From: Amylibacter sp.
GTDB lineage: Bacteria; Pseudomonadota; Alphaproteobacteria; Rhodobacterales; Rhodobacteraceae
Direction: 5' to 3'
Length of the DNA stretch: 64,000 bases
Assembly: GCA_021775355.1 (NCBI GenBank)
Contig: JAJFHZ010000035.1
Coordinates: 1 to 64,000 of the forward strand
Shown here piece by piece: positions 8,972 through 19,702 of this stretch. A program made the translations under genes and the position numbers. Position 1 is the stretch's first letter. Each line of letters begins with the position of its first letter. The notes under the pieces are model-generated. The model was not told the origin of the DNA. It saw only the letters and a program-made list of their open reading frames with translations, and did not search any database.

Positions 8972-10057
8972 ATGTTGTATTTTTTAAGTGAATGGTCGGA
9001 TGGCGGTGATGTGTTCAATCTGTTTCGTTACATTACGTTTCGTGCGGGCGGCGCATTTTTCACCGCATTGATCCTGAGCTTTATCTTCGGGCAACCGTTA
9101 ATCAACTGGCTGAAACACAAGCAAAAAAAAGGCCAACCCATTCGGGATGATGGGCCTGAAAACCATATTATTGCTAAAGCTGGGACACCGACGATGGGCG
9201 GGGTTTTGATCCTTGGAACTTTGCTGATCTCAACGTTATTATGGGCGCGTAGTGACAACGCTTATGTCTGGATTGTTTTGCTGGTGACGGCTGGGTTCGG
9301 ATTGATCGGGTTTGCCGATGATTATTTGAAAGTCAGCAAGCAAACGGTCGCGGGATTTTCGTCCAAAGCGCGGTTGCTTATTGGTTTGGTAATCGCAGTC
9401 ATTGCGGCTGTTGCAGCGGCAAAAGTGCATCCCGATGTCTTGTCGGGTCAATTGGCAATGCCTATTCTGAAAGATACACTTTTCAATCTTGGTTATCTTT
9501 ATATCCCGTTTGTTATCATCGTCATTGTAGGGTCTGCGAATGCAGTGAACCTGACTGATGGGTTGGATGGCTTGGCGATTATGCCCGTGATGATTGCGGG
9601 TGCTACGCTGGGGATTATTGCCTATGCGGTGGGGCGCGTCGACTTTACCGAATATCTGGATGTGCATTATGTCCCCGGAACGGGTGAGTTGTTGATCTTT
9701 ACATCTGCACTGATCGGGGGGGGCTTGGGTTTTCTATGGTATAATGCGCCACCTGCGGCGGTCTTTATGGGCGACACGGGATCATTGGCTTTGGGTGGTG
9801 CGCTGGGCGCAATCGCGGTCTGCACTAAACACGAGATCGTTTTGGCGATTGTGGGCGGTTTGTTTGTGGTTGAGGCTTTGTCTGTGATCATTCAGGTGCT
9901 GTACTTCAAAAAGACCGGCAAGCGGGTGTTTTTGATGGCACCAATCCACCACCATTTTGAGAAAAAGGGTTGGTCGGAATCGCAAATCGTGATCCGTTTC
10001 TGGATCATCGCGCTGATATTGGCACTGGTCGGTCTGGCCACGTTGAAGTTGCGCTAA
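8972..10057 (+). CDS. mraY: phospho-MurNAc-pentapeptide translocase MraY
   Basis: A 361-residue polytopic membrane enzyme with about ten membrane segments. Family motifs are visible: the aspartate pair in [10 protein letters not shown] (about 115-116), [10 protein letters not shown] near residue 193 and the histidine motif [12 protein letters not shown] near 326. It transfers phospho-MurNAc-pentapeptide to undecaprenyl phosphate, making lipid I. The murD ATG follows its TAA directly with no gap. Confidence 0.97.
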   Translation: MLYFLSEWSDGGDVFNLFRYITFRAGGAFFTALILSFIFGQPLINWLKHKQKKGQPIRDDGPENHIIAKAGTPTMGGVLILGTLLISTLLWARSDNAYVWIVLLVTAGFGLIGFADDYLKVSKQTVAGFSSKARLLIGLVIAVIAAVAAAKVHPDVLSGQLAMPILKDTLFNLGYLYIPFVIIVIVGSANAVNLTDGLDGLAIMPVMIAGATLGIIAYAVGRVDFTEYLDVHYVPGTGELLIFTSALIGGGLGFLWYNAPPAAVFMGDTGSLALGGALGAIAVCTKHEIVLAIVGGLFVVEALSVIIQVLYFKKTGKRVFLMAPIHHHFEKKGWSESQIVIRFWIIALILALVGLATLKLR

Positions 10058-11464
10058 ATGATTCCTGTTCGTGGATATGGCGGTCACAAGGTGGCTGTTT
10101 TCGGGCTAAGCCGATCAGGTCTGTCTGCGGCTTTGGCTTTGCAGGCAGGCGGGGCTGTGCCTGTTTGTTGGGATGATAATGAAGCTGCGCGGCAGCAGGC
10201 AGAAACGGCAGGTTTGCCGGTCGCTGATCTGAACAAGGATAAGCCTTGGGAAGATGTGGTCAGTCTGATCGTATCGCCCGGCATTCCGCATCTTTACCCG
10301 GAGGCGCACGCCATAGTGCAAAAGGCATGGGGTTTGGGCGTTGTCGTGGACAATGATATCGGGCTGTTTTTCCGCTCTTACGCGACGGCCGAATGGGACA
10401 AGTTCGATGTTATGCCGAAAGTGATCAGCATCACGGGATCAAATGGGAAATCGACAACAACGGCCCTGATTGCGCATATACTGCAAGAGGCGGGCAAGCC
10501 TGTGCAGATGGGTGGCAATATCGGGCGCGGGGTGTTGGATCTGGATCCAGCCCAAGACGGTGAAATTGTTGTGCTGGAACTGTCGTCGTATCAATGCGAA
10601 CTGGCCCGCGCATTAGCCCCCGACATGGCGGTGTTCATGAACCTTACGCCTGATCATCTGGATCGGCATGGTGGCATTGGTGGATATTTCGCCGCCAAAC
10701 GACGTTTGTTCGCAGAAGGTGGACCGGATAAGGCGATAATCGGTGTGGATGAACCTGAAGGACGGTATCTGGCCAATCAAATGCGCCAAGACAGTGAAAC
10801 GGGTGATCCGGTGATTGCGATCTCATCCGGGCGCAAGTTGCAAGGGCGCGGTTGGTCGGTATTTGCCCGCAAGGGTTTTCTGGCGGAATGGCGCAAAGAG
10901 CGGCAGGTAGCATCGATAGATTTGCGCAATATGCAAGGTTTACCCGGCGCACATAACCATCAAAACGCTTGTGCGGCCTACGCGGTTTGCAGGGCATTGG
11001 CAATCGCCCCCAAAGTGGTTGAAACAGGATTACAGTCTTATGGCGGTCTTGCGCATCGTTGCCAGATTGTGGCGCAGCATGATGGGGTGATTTACGTGAA
11101 CGACAGTAAGGCGACTAATGCGGATGCGGCGGAAAAAGCATTGCTGGCGTTTAAGAATATTCACTGGATTGTCGGTGGCCAGGCGAAAGAAGGCGGCATC
11201 GCTTCACTTGCGCCGCTATATAGCCGCGTGACCAAAGCCTATCTTGTTGGGACCGCGGCGGATCAGTTTGCCGATCAATTGGGTGATGTCGCGTATGAGA
11301 AATCCGGAACGGTAGAAGCGGCAGTAAAAGCGGCCGCGAAAAATGCAAAATCAGGTGATGTTGTATTGCTGGCGCCCGCGTGTGCCAGTTTTGATCAGTT
11401 CGAAAGCTTTGAAGCGCGTGGTGACGCTTTTGTGGAGGCGGTCCGGGCTGTAACAGGCAGCTGA
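10058..11464 (+). CDS. murD: UDP-MurNAc-L-Ala : D-glutamate ligase MurD
   Basis: 468 residues with an N-terminal Rossmann-like domain ([17 protein letters not shown]), the ATP site [10 protein letters not shown] (about 128-137) and the [11 protein letters not shown] segment of Mur ligases. It adds D-Glu to UDP-MurNAc-L-Ala in the cytoplasm. The start is immediately after the mraY stop. The 121 nt that follow, before ftsW, are the first real gap in the cluster and could hold a secondary promoter, though I see no convincing one. Confidence 0.96.
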   Translation: MIPVRGYGGHKVAVFGLSRSGLSAALALQAGGAVPVCWDDNEAARQQAETAGLPVADLNKDKPWEDVVSLIVSPGIPHLYPEAHAIVQKAWGLGVVVDNDIGLFFRSYATAEWDKFDVMPKVISITGSNGKSTTTALIAHILQEAGKPVQMGGNIGRGVLDLDPAQDGEIVVLELSSYQCELARALAPDMAVFMNLTPDHLDRHGGIGGYFAAKRRLFAEGGPDKAIIGVDEPEGRYLANQMRQDSETGDPVIAISSGRKLQGRGWSVFARKGFLAEWRKERQVASIDLRNMQGLPGAHNHQNACAAYAVCRALAIAPKVVETGLQSYGGLAHRCQIVAQHDGVIYVNDSKATNADAAEKALLAFKNIHWIVGGQAKEGGIASLAPLYSRVTKAYLVGTAADQFADQLGDVAYEKSGTVEAAVKAAAKNAKSGDVVLLAPACASFDQFESFEARGDAFVEAVRAVTGS

Positions 11465-11585
11465 TTTTTGCCGTAGGATACCTAAAGTACTAGCCAAAAG
11501 CCGAAATTTATGGCATTCCGAATAGCAATGACGGCCCGTTCAATGAGGCCGCATGTAAATGGCAGTAAACGGCGAGCAGGCGACA

Positions 11586-12776
11586 ATGACAGAAATGGCC
11601 TTTGGCAAGGTTGTTCAGCAACCCAGTGATCCAATTTTACCCAGATGGTGGCGAGCTGTTGATCGGGTGTCTATATCTTGTGTTCTGGGGTTGTTTCTGG
11701 TGGGGATTTTACTGGGGCTGGCGGCCTCGGTTCCTTTGGCGACGCGCAACGGATTGCCGCAGTTTTACTATGTTTACAAACAAGTTTTCTTTGGTTCGGT
11801 CGCCTTGGGCGCGATGATCGTGACCTCAATGATGTCGCCGGTGTTGTTGCGCCGCTTGGGTGTTTTTAGCTTTGCGCTATGTTTTATAGCCCTTCTGATG
11901 TTGCCGATTTTCGGAACGGATTATGGCAAGGGGGCGACGCGTTGGTTTTCGCTTGGATTTGCATCGGTACAGCCATCCGAATTTCTAAAGCCGTTCTTTA
12001 TCGTATTTACGGCCTGGATGTTGGCGGCGGCGTTCAAAGTGGGTGGGCCACCCGGCAAGCGCATCTCTTTTCTTGTTATGTTGAGTGTAGCATTCTTGCT
12101 GGCCATGCAACCCGATTTTGGTCAGGCCATGTTGATTATCACATCATGGGGTGTGATGTATTTCATTGCAGGCGCGCCAATATTATTGCTGGTGGTTATG
12201 GCAGTTGGTGTGGTTTCAGTGGGGTTGTTTTCCTACAATAACTCGGAACATTTTGCGCGGCGGATTGATGGGTTTCTGAACCCTGATCTTGATCCGCGAA
12301 CTCAGCTTGGCTATGCGACAAACGCAATTCAGGAAGGTGGTTTTTTCGGTGTTGGTGTGGGCGAAGGTCAAGTGAAATGGTCGTTGCCAGATGCGCATAC
12401 GGATTTTATTATTGCAGTGGCTGCAGAAGAATACGGGTTAATATTGGTTTTTGTCATTATTGGTTTGTTTCTGGTAATCACGGTGCGGTCTTTGTTCCGT
12501 CTGGTACGTGAACGTGACCCATTTATTCGCCTTGCGGGCACGGGTATTGCGGTGCTGTTCGGAATGCAGGCAATGATCAATATGGGCGTGGCGGCGCGTC
12601 TGTTGCCCGCAAAGGGCATGACGTTGCCATTTGTCAGTTATGGTGGTTCATCACTTGTGGCGGCAGGCATTGCGTTAGGTCTGTTGTTGGCGTTTACCCG
12701 CACCCGCGCCCAAGGCGAGATGAGCGATCTTTTGGGGCGTGGAACACGTAATCCAAGGATTATCCGCAATGGTTGA
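11586..12776 (+). CDS. ftsW: septal peptidoglycan glycosyltransferase FtsW (SEDS family)
   Basis: About 396 residues with ten predicted membrane helices and the SEDS signature [16 protein letters not shown] near the C-terminus. FtsW polymerises lipid II at the septum as partner of FtsI. An in-frame ATG at 11559 would add nine residues. I prefer 11586 because the resulting MTEM start resembles N-termini I recall for roseobacter FtsW; neither site has a strong ribosome-binding sequence. The stop overlaps the murG start. Confidence 0.94.
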   Translation: MTEMAFGKVVQQPSDPILPRWWRAVDRVSISCVLGLFLVGILLGLAASVPLATRNGLPQFYYVYKQVFFGSVALGAMIVTSMMSPVLLRRLGVFSFALCFIALLMLPIFGTDYGKGATRWFSLGFASVQPSEFLKPFFIVFTAWMLAAAFKVGGPPGKRISFLVMLSVAFLLAMQPDFGQAMLIITSWGVMYFIAGAPILLLVVMAVGVVSVGLFSYNNSEHFARRIDGFLNPDLDPRTQLGYATNAIQEGGFFGVGVGEGQVKWSLPDAHTDFIIAVAAEEYGLILVFVIIGLFLVITVRSLFRLVRERDPFIRLAGTGIAVLFGMQAMINMGVAARLLPAKGMTLPFVSYGGSSLVAAGIALGLLLAFTRTRAQGEMSDLLGRGTRNPRIIRNG

Positions 12777-13869
12777 CAACCCGCTTTTGGTGATTGCTGC
12801 AGGGGGCACTGGCGGACATATGTTTCCGGCACAGGCTTTGGCCGAAGAAATGTTGCGCCGTGGTTGGCGGGTGAAACTGTCGACTGACCCGCGCGGTGCG
12901 CGCTATACGCGCGGCTTTCCCCATACGGTTCAGGTTGAGGTGGTGAATTCCGGTACATTTGCGCGCGGTGGTCTGATGGCCAAGTTGCGGGTGCCGTTTC
13001 GGATTTTGCTGGGAGCGATTTCGGCACGGCGTTCGATGAAGCGTGACCGGCCTGCCGTAGTGGCAGGCTTTGGCGGTTATCCTGCCATTCCCGCGATGCT
13101 GGCGGCTGGCAGTTTGAAACTGCCGCGTATGATACATGAACAAAACGGTGTCTTGGGGCGTGTGAACAAGATGTTCGCACCCAAAGTTGATCTTGTGGCT
13201 TGCGGTACATGGCCGACAACCCTACCCGAAGGGGTAGAGGGGGTGCATGTGGGCAATCCCGTGCGCCGTGCGGTTTTGGAAAAGCATGGTTCAAACTACA
13301 TAACGCCCGGTGATTGGCCGATGAGCATTCTGGCGATCGGTGGTTCACAAGGGGCGCGGATACTATCGGAAACCATGCCGCAAGCAGTGGCTTTGTTGCC
13401 TGAGGCTATAAAGGCGCAGTTACGCGTGGTGCAACAAGCCCGCGAAGAGGATGTAGCCGTTTGTGAAGCGGCCTATGCGCAGGCAGGTGTGCGGGCTGAT
13501 ATATCACCGTTTTTCCGCGATATTCCACGCCTGATGTCGGAAGCACAGTTGGTTGTATCGCGTGCGGGGGCATCATCCGTGGCGGATATCTCGATTATCG
13601 GGCGGCCGTCCATTCTGGTACCTTTGGCAATAGCGATGGATGACCATCAAAATGCCAATGCGCGCGGGCTGGCAGGTGCGGGCGGGGCAATCGTGATCCC
13701 AGAAAAAGACCTGACGGCCAACAGTCTGGCGAAGTGTATTGCAACGGTATTGCAGGACGCGGAAGGTGCTGCGAAAATGGCGCAGGCGGCATTGACGCAA
13801 AGCCGTCCCAATGCAACAGAACAGCTGGCAAATCTGGTAGAAGAATTAGCGGCAAAGGGGCGTGGTTAG
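12769..13869 (+). CDS. murG: lipid II synthase MurG (GlcNAc transferase)
   Basis: 366 residues. The N-terminal [10 protein letters not shown] glycine-rich loop (about 10-19) and the C-terminal [16 protein letters not shown] and DDHQNANAR blocks are characteristic of MurG. It transfers GlcNAc from UDP-GlcNAc to lipid I at the inner face of the membrane. The ATG at 12769 overlaps the ftsW end by 8 nt and has AAGGA upstream. An earlier in-frame GTG (12739) would add ten residues but puts a non-family extension before the first beta strand. Confidence 0.96.
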   Translation: MVDNPLLVIAAGGTGGHMFPAQALAEEMLRRGWRVKLSTDPRGARYTRGFPHTVQVEVVNSGTFARGGLMAKLRVPFRILLGAISARRSMKRDRPAVVAGFGGYPAIPAMLAAGSLKLPRMIHEQNGVLGRVNKMFAPKVDLVACGTWPTTLPEGVEGVHVGNPVRRAVLEKHGSNYITPGDWPMSILAIGGSQGARILSETMPQAVALLPEAIKAQLRVVQQAREEDVAVCEAAYAQAGVRADISPFFRDIPRLMSEAQLVVSRAGASSVADISIIGRPSILVPLAIAMDDHQNANARGLAGAGGAIVIPEKDLTANSLAKCIATVLQDAEGAAKMAQAALTQSRPNATEQLANLVEELAAKGRG

Positions 13870-15261
13870 ATGAGTGCGGCAACAAAATTACCGACAAAAC
13901 TTGGGGCAATTCATTTTGTGGGGATCGGTGGTATTGGCATGTCAGGTATTGCCGAGGTGCTGATCAATCATGGTTACTCGGTTCAAGGCTCTGATCTGCG
14001 GCCAAGCAAGATCACGGATCGTTTGGCGCAAATGGGCGCCAGAATTTCATTCCCGCAAATGGCAGAAAATCTGGAAGATGCCGAAGTGGTGGTGATTTCA
14101 TCCGCGATCAAGCCCGGTAACCCTGAACTGGATAGCGCCCGCGCACGCGGATTGCCGGTTGTCCGCCGCGCAGAAATGCTGGCTGAACTGATGCGGCTGA
14201 AATCCAATGTGGCAATCGCAGGAACGCACGGTAAAACCACCACTACGACGATGGTGGCAACCTTGCTGGACGCAGGTGGGCTTGACCCCACTGTGATCAA
14301 CGGCGGGATTATTCACGCGTATGGATCAAATGCGCGAATGGGAACTGGCGAGTGGATGGTTGTGGAAGCGGATGAAAGTGATGGAACTTTCAACCGCCTG
14401 CCTGCGACTGTGGCGGTTGTGACCAATATCGACCCCGAACATATGGAACATTACGGCACTTTCGATAATTTGCGGGATGCGTTTTACACATTCGTGTCCA
14501 ACATCCCGTTTTACGGCGTCGCGATTTGCAACACGGATCACGCGGAAGTGCAGGCCCTTGTGGGGCGCGTGAATGATCGGCGGATTATCACATATGGTTT
14601 TAACAAGCAGGCCGATGTACGGGCGGAAAACCTGACTTATAAAAAAGGTGCGGCGTACTTCGACATTGTATTGCAAACCGAAGATCAGCGGATTGACGGG
14701 GTAATGTTGCCTATGCCGGGGGATCACAATGTTTCAAACGCGCTGGCTTCGGTTGCAGTGTCGCGATATCTGGGGTTGAAACGCGATGAAATTAAAGATG
14801 CGCTAAGAGATTTCAAAGGCGTGAACCGCCGCTTTACCCGTGTGGGTGAGGTGAACGGTGTGACTGTGATCGACGATTATGCACATCACCCGGTAGAGAT
14901 CAAAGCGGTATTGAGTGCCGCGAAACAGGCCACGGATGGGCGTGTTGTTGCCGTGCATCAACCGCACCGTTATTCACGGTTGCACGATTTGTTTGAAGAG
15001 TTTTGCGGCTGTTTCAATGACGCGGATATCGTTGGGATCAGTGATGTTTACGCAGCAGGTGAAAGCCCGATTGAAGGGGCTAACCGGGATAGTCTGGTGG
15101 CCGGATTGGTATCACACGGGCATAAACAGGCACTGGCAATATCGGATGAGACATCGTTTCGCGAATTCGTGGAAAGTGAAACGAAGCCCGGTGATTTGTT
15201 GATTTGTTTGGGCGCAGGCACAATCAGCGCATGGGCCAACGGACTTGTTGAAAATGACTGA
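13870..15261 (+). CDS. murC: UDP-MurNAc : L-alanine ligase MurC
   Basis: 463 residues with the Rossmann-like start [17 protein letters not shown], the P-loop [10 protein letters not shown] (about 117-126), the EADESDGTF segment and the substrate site [10 protein letters not shown]. MurC attaches the first stem-peptide residue. It follows murG directly. Its last 67 nt (15195-15261) are repeated in diverged form at 15637-15701, so the 3' part of this gene may have been exchanged by recombination (see findings). Confidence 0.97.
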   Translation: MSAATKLPTKLGAIHFVGIGGIGMSGIAEVLINHGYSVQGSDLRPSKITDRLAQMGARISFPQMAENLEDAEVVVISSAIKPGNPELDSARARGLPVVRRAEMLAELMRLKSNVAIAGTHGKTTTTTMVATLLDAGGLDPTVINGGIIHAYGSNARMGTGEWMVVEADESDGTFNRLPATVAVVTNIDPEHMEHYGTFDNLRDAFYTFVSNIPFYGVAICNTDHAEVQALVGRVNDRRIITYGFNKQADVRAENLTYKKGAAYFDIVLQTEDQRIDGVMLPMPGDHNVSNALASVAVSRYLGLKRDEIKDALRDFKGVNRRFTRVGEVNGVTVIDDYAHHPVEIKAVLSAAKQATDGRVVAVHQPHRYSRLHDLFEEFCGCFNDADIVGISDVYAAGESPIEGANRDSLVAGLVSHGHKQALAISDETSFREFVESETKPGDLLICLGAGTISAWANGLVEND

Positions 15262-15313
15262 TGCATATGGTTGTGTTATCGCAATAGCGCACAATTTAAA
15301 ACCAGTGATCTGA

Positions 15314-15589
15314 ATGAACTACATCTATGTTTTTTTGCTGCTGCCTTTCGTGATTATTGCTGTTACTGCAACTATTTGCTTTTTAATTACGTGGTGGTTG
15401 CCGACATACAGAATGTCATTTGTCTATTGTGTAACCGTTTCGCTATGCCCAATTATAATACTGCTTGCTGATTATTTTACAGGGATACTTAACTTAAGCG
15501 GGGGAGATTTTATTGTTGGCATACTATTAATAATAGGGGCTATAATTGGATGCTATTATGGTTTGATCCAAGAGAAGAAACTTAGGTAG
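15314..15589 (+). CDS. small hydrophobic membrane protein, unknown function
   Basis: 91 residues, nearly all hydrophobic, with three likely membrane segments (about 4-28, 34-55 and 65-83) and a short charged C-terminus (QEKKLR). The codons are notably A/T-rich compared with the surrounding dcw genes, and the gene lies between murC and a decayed copy of the murC 3' end, so it looks acquired. It does not resemble the small DUF2484-type protein I would expect between murC and murB in many Rhodobacteraceae. The ribosome-binding site is weak. Confidence 0.55.
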   Translation: MNYIYVFLLLPFVIIAVTATICFLITWWLPTYRMSFVYCVTVSLCPIIILLADYFTGILNLSGGDFIVGILLIIGAIIGCYYGLIQEKKLR

Positions 15590-15636
15590 ATGGACAAGTT
15601 ATCAAATGTGCGCGGTACTTATTCGCCAAACTGTTC

Positions 15637-15701
15637 TTTGTTGATTTTGTTTGGGCGCGGGTACGATCAGCGCATGGGCTAATAGACTTGTTGAAGATTA
15701 G
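15637..15701 (+). pseudogene. murC: diverged remnant of the murC 3' end
   Basis: 65 nt align with the murC terminus (15195-15261). After one extra T in a T-run (15644-15648), the frame reads [17 protein letters not shown] and a TAG stop, against [18 protein letters not shown] in the intact gene. I count six substitutions before the final codons, five of them synonymous (mostly third-position transitions) and one Gly-to-Arg. No upstream part of murC is recognisable. The pattern implies that this copy evolved as a working murC end before being stranded here. Confidence 0.8.
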
Positions 15702-15739
15702 CCCTTTGTACCCTAGATTTAAGGGGAAAGGCGGGCGTC

Positions 15740-16936
15740 ATGACAGATCAGCTTAAACGCAAATTAGGTGTCCCTTTATTGGTGTTCTACGGGGTCGGCA
15801 TTATGGTCGGCGCCGGTATCTATGTTCTGGTCGGTGCTGCTGCTGGGGCTGCGGGTATTTATGCGCCACTTGCATTTTTATTGGCGGGGTTGGTCGCGTT
15901 GCCCACGGCGGCAAGTTATGCGGAACTGTCCTCGCGCATACCTAAAAGTGCCGGTGAAGCGGCTTATCTGATGCGCGCTTTTCACAAGCCCGTTATTGCG
16001 CAGGCGGTGGGTTTGACCACGGTTGTTACAGGAACAATTGCAGCAGCTGTCGTATTGCAGGGCGGCGTGGGGTATTTGCAAAAACTGATCCCATGGGACA
16101 CAGAGGTGTTGATTGTTTTGATGGGCGGATTTTTGATGCTGGTTGCGATTGCGGGTGTTGTGGAGTCGCTGGCATTGGCTGCATTTTTTACTATCGTAGA
16201 GGTGATTGGCCTGTTGATTGTGTCCTATGTCGGGCTAACGGGGCCAACCTCGGTCGAATGGATGGCCATGCCTGCAATGGAAGCACAAGGCGGGTTGCAG
16301 GGCTTGGCTTTTGCAGGGATTTTAGCGTTTTTCGCCTTCATCGGCTTTGAGGATCTGGTCAATATGGCCGAAGAAACCCGCGCGCCGGAGCGTACATTGC
16401 CGCGTGCGATTTTCTGGTCTTTGGGGATTACGACGGTTTTATATATGTTAGTCACTTTTGCCGCCGTACGTACTGTGGGGATCGTCGCACTTGGGGAAAG
16501 TCGCCAACCGCTTGCGCTGGTTTATGAGGTGGCGACCCAGAAATCTGCCGCATTTTTGGCCGTGATCGCGGTGGCGGCGGCCACAAACGGGGTGTTGGCG
16601 CAGATTATTCTGGCAGCGCGGGTATTGTTTGGGTTGGGTGAAAATGCGCCCTGGCTGTCGGTGTTCACCCATGCGCACCCGCGCTTTGGTACGCCTATTC
16701 TGGCTACGGTTTTAAGTGGTGTGGCAGTGATACTGGCCGCGCTTTATCTGCCTTTGGTTTCGCTTGCGGAAATAACATCTGTGTTGTTGCTGGCGATTTT
16801 CGCGTCGATGAACCTTGCACTTATCGTCATTAAACGGCAAGAACCCGAGGCCCCTTATAAAGTACCCGCAATCGTTCCATGGGCAGGGCTTATATTGTCG
16901 GGGGCGGCATTTTTTGCGGCATTGGTATGGGTATGA
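15740..16936 (+). CDS. APC-superfamily amino acid permease
   Basis: 398 residues with 11-12 predicted membrane segments. The N-terminal [17 protein letters not shown] and the loop [17 protein letters not shown] are typical of the amino acid-polyamine-cation superfamily; substrate unknown. A GGCG-type ribosome-binding site precedes ATG 15740. It overlaps murB by 4 nt (ATGA), so it is embedded in the cluster and probably co-transcribed with murB and ddl. A transporter at this point is not part of the usual dcw set. Confidence 0.88.
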   Translation: MTDQLKRKLGVPLLVFYGVGIMVGAGIYVLVGAAAGAAGIYAPLAFLLAGLVALPTAASYAELSSRIPKSAGEAAYLMRAFHKPVIAQAVGLTTVVTGTIAAAVVLQGGVGYLQKLIPWDTEVLIVLMGGFLMLVAIAGVVESLALAAFFTIVEVIGLLIVSYVGLTGPTSVEWMAMPAMEAQGGLQGLAFAGILAFFAFIGFEDLVNMAEETRAPERTLPRAIFWSLGITTVLYMLVTFAAVRTVGIVALGESRQPLALVYEVATQKSAAFLAVIAVAAATNGVLAQIILAARVLFGLGENAPWLSVFTHAHPRFGTPILATVLSGVAVILAALYLPLVSLAEITSVLLLAIFASMNLALIVIKRQEPEAPYKVPAIVPWAGLILSGAAFFAALVWV

Positions 16937-17871
16937 AAAAAACACTTCCTGAAAAGCTGCCAAAGGTAGCGGGGACTTACACTTTGGATAGGTCCTTGGC
17001 GGATTTGTCGTGGCTACGGGTGGGGGGTGCGGCAGAGCTGCTGTTTCAGCCTGCGGATGTTGCTGACCTTCAGCTTTTCCTGCGCGAGTTGCCGACAAGT
17101 GTTTCGGTGTTTCCTATCGGTGTTTGTTCCAATTTGATTATCCGTGATGGCGGCATTCGGGGTGTGGTGATCCGTATGGGGCGCGGGTTCAACGGGATTG
17201 AGATATTGGAAGGTAACCGCGTGCGTGCAGGGGTGGCGACACTGGATGCGCATGTGGCGCGCAAGGCGGCCCAAGCGGGGATTGATCTGGCGTTTTTGCG
17301 CACAATTCCGGGAGCCATTGGCGGGGCGGCCAAGATGAATGCGGGATGTTACGGGGTCTATACGGCAGATGTTTTTATTGAGGCGCAGGCGGTGACACGA
17401 TCAGGTGAACTGGTGACGTTGACCAAGGACGATATGGGATTTGCTTACCGGTCAACGGAATTGCCTGATGGTTTAGTGATAACATCTGTTGTGCTGCAAG
17501 GGTCAGCGGACGATCCGCAGATGATTGAAGCCAAAATGACAGATGCTTTGGAAAAACGCGCCGCAACACAGCCCGTGAACGAACGTTCTTGTGGGTCGAC
17601 ATTTCGTAATCCTGCGGGGTTCAGTTCCACCGGACGCGCCGATGATGTACATGATTTAAAAGCTTGGAAAGTTATAGATGACGCGGGAATGCGCGGGGCC
17701 AGTGTTGGTGGTGCACAGATGTCACCCATGCATTCCAACTTCATGATCAACAAAGGTGGCGCAACTGCCGCAGATTTGGAAGATTTAGGTGAAAAAGTTC
17801 GAAAAAGGGTTTTCGAAAACAGTAAGATCACGTTAGAGTGGGAAATAATGCGGGTCGGTGAACGATCCTGA
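16933..17871 (+). CDS. murB: UDP-N-acetylenolpyruvoylglucosamine reductase MurB
   Basis: 312 residues with an FAD-binding PCMH-type domain ([28 protein letters not shown] and [16 protein letters not shown]) and the C-terminal SCGSTFRNP segment holding the catalytic Ser. It reduces UDP-GlcNAc-enolpyruvate to UDP-MurNAc. I chose the ATG overlapping the permease stop; an upstream in-frame start at 16879 would add 18 residues that are only an out-of-frame reading of the permease C-terminus. Confidence 0.95.
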   Translation: MKKTLPEKLPKVAGTYTLDRSLADLSWLRVGGAAELLFQPADVADLQLFLRELPTSVSVFPIGVCSNLIIRDGGIRGVVIRMGRGFNGIEILEGNRVRAGVATLDAHVARKAAQAGIDLAFLRTIPGAIGGAAKMNAGCYGVYTADVFIEAQAVTRSGELVTLTKDDMGFAYRSTELPDGLVITSVVLQGSADDPQMIEAKMTDALEKRAATQPVNERSCGSTFRNPAGFSSTGRADDVHDLKAWKVIDDAGMRGASVGGAQMSPMHSNFMINKGGATAADLEDLGEKVRKRVFENSKITLEWEIMRVGERS

Positions 17872-17921
17872 AGTAAAAAACCCTAAGAGCCAGTAAATGG
17901 CCATGGGTGAAAGAGGCGGTT

Positions 17922-18833
17922 ATGTCGAGCAGGGCAATATCGCGCGTGTGTGTCCTTAAGGGCGGCCCATCGGTGGAACGGGAAGTTTCGCTTGTGTCGG
18001 GTCGCGAAGTAGCGACTGCATTGCGTGATGAAGGTTTTCAGGTTGTTGAACTGGACGCAGGGCTAAGCTTGGCGGCTGACATAATTGCGGCCAAGCCGGA
18101 TGTTGTGTTCAACGCTTTGCACGGCCGTTGGGGTGAAGACGGTTGCGTGCAGGGCATGCTTGAATGGCTGCAAATCCCCTATACCCATTCAGGCGTCATG
18201 GCGTCCGCAATGGCGATGGATAAAGAACAGACAAAACGGTTGTATAAATCCGTTGGATTGCCGGTAGCGCAAAGTATTCTGGTGTCCAAAGAGGATGTGC
18301 AGGCAGGGCATCCGATGGAAGCGCCCTATGTGGTAAAGCCCTACAATGAAGGGTCGTCTGTAGGTGTTTATATTGTGAATGCAGGCGAAGGGCCCGCACG
18401 ATTGAATATGGAAATGCCAGACACTGTGATGGTTGAAAAATTCATCCCAGGGCGCGAATTGACCACAACAGTGATGGGCGACAAAGCCATATCCGTCACC
18501 GATATTCAAACCGATGGCTGGTACGATTATGCGGCGAAATACGAAACAGGTGGTTCGCGTCATGTGATTCCCGCAGATATTCCCACCGAGATTTTTGACG
18601 CCTGTCTGGATTATGCCGAACGCGCGCATCAGGTTTTAGGTTGTCACGGGGTCTCGCGCACAGATTATCGCTGGGATGAAACCAAGGGGCTGGCAGGGTT
18701 GATCTTGTTGGAAACCAACACGCAACCCGGCATGACGCCAACCTCGCTGGCGCCAGAGCAGGCCGCAGCGGGTGGCGTGCCTTTCGGCAAATTGGTGCGT
18801 TGGATGGTGGAGGATGCATCATGCAACAGGTGA
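17922..18833 (+). CDS. ddl: D-alanine--D-alanine ligase Ddl
   Basis: 303 residues of the ATP-grasp type, with LKGGPSVEREVSLVSG at the N-terminus, the HGRWGEDGCVQG motif, PYVVKPYNEGSSVGVYIV in the ATP site, and the metal-binding ILLETNTQPGMTPTSL near the end. It supplies D-Ala-D-Ala to MurF. AGAGG lies 5 nt before ATG 17922; a GTG at 17907 is a weaker alternative. It overlaps ftsQ by 13 nt. Confidence 0.96.
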   Translation: MSSRAISRVCVLKGGPSVEREVSLVSGREVATALRDEGFQVVELDAGLSLAADIIAAKPDVVFNALHGRWGEDGCVQGMLEWLQIPYTHSGVMASAMAMDKEQTKRLYKSVGLPVAQSILVSKEDVQAGHPMEAPYVVKPYNEGSSVGVYIVNAGEGPARLNMEMPDTVMVEKFIPGRELTTTVMGDKAISVTDIQTDGWYDYAAKYETGGSRHVIPADIPTEIFDACLDYAERAHQVLGCHGVSRTDYRWDETKGLAGLILLETNTQPGMTPTSLAPEQAAAGGVPFGKLVRWMVEDASCNR

Positions 18834-19699
18834 ATACGCCGACACCGTTTGATCCGGCACCCAGCCGGGTCAAGTATAAGTTGCAACGTTTGTGGCTGAC
18901 GCCGGTTTACCGCGCCTTGATCCGTACAGGCCTGCCGGTGTTGTTTGTTCTGGTTGCGCTTTTGGCGTGGTTGCGTGACCCTGAAGTGCAACAGAAAATC
19001 ATGACCTATTTTGATGAAGCACGCGCTGCTGTGGAACAACGCCCCGAGTTTATGGTGAAACAGATGCGTATCCAAGGGACGTCGGATTCTGTCGATAAGC
19101 TGGTGCGTGGCGCTATGGAAATCAATTTTCCCGTAAGCTCTTTTCGTTTGGACCTGGAAGCTTTGAAATCGGCAGTGGAAAGTATCGAGTCGGTTGAAAC
19201 GGCATCAATTCTGGTCGGTGCCAAGGGTGTATTGGAAATCGGGATCGTTGAAAGAGTGCCCGTACTGGTTTGGCGCGGTGAAGAGGGTCTGATATTGTTG
19301 GATGTGAACGGGCAAAAGTCAGGACAGCTTATGTCCCGTTTGGATCGCGCTGATTTACCGTTGACGGCAGGCCTTGGTGTTGAGGGTAATATACTGCAAG
19401 CCTTAGAGATATTCAGAAAACTGTCGCCCATTGCCGGGCGTGTGCGCGGCCTGATGCGTGTCGGCGAACGGCGTTGGGATGTGGTCTTGGATCGTAATCA
19501 GGTTATACGGCTGCCCGAAGATCAACCCATAGCCGCATTGGGACGTGTTCTGGCATTGCACAGGGCGCAGGATATTTTGAATCGCGACATTGTCGCTGTG
19601 GATATAAGGGATGGTCGAAAGCCGATACTAAGGCTTACGGCACCTGCATTGGATGGATTGAAGCAGTTGCGTTTGATCGCAACAGAAGAGGGTAATTAA
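18821..19699 (+). CDS. ftsQ: cell division protein FtsQ
   Basis: 292 residues: a cytoplasmic N-terminus of about 35 residues, one membrane helix (LPVLFVLVALLAWL), then a periplasmic POTRA domain (starting near FMVKQMRIQGTSDSV) and the FtsQ/DivIB beta domain. FtsQ scaffolds FtsL/FtsB at the divisome. The ATG at 18821 is chosen for the GGAGG 8 nt upstream, inside the ddl 3' end. The intergenic gap to ftsA is 3 nt. Confidence 0.94.
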   Translation: MQQVNTPTPFDPAPSRVKYKLQRLWLTPVYRALIRTGLPVLFVLVALLAWLRDPEVQQKIMTYFDEARAAVEQRPEFMVKQMRIQGTSDSVDKLVRGAMEINFPVSSFRLDLEALKSAVESIESVETASILVGAKGVLEIGIVERVPVLVWRGEEGLILLDVNGQKSGQLMSRLDRADLPLTAGLGVEGNILQALEIFRKLSPIAGRVRGLMRVGERRWDVVLDRNQVIRLPEDQPIAALGRVLALHRAQDILNRDIVAVDIRDGRKPILRLTAPALDGLKQLRLIATEEGN

Positions 19700-19702
19700 T
19701 AG

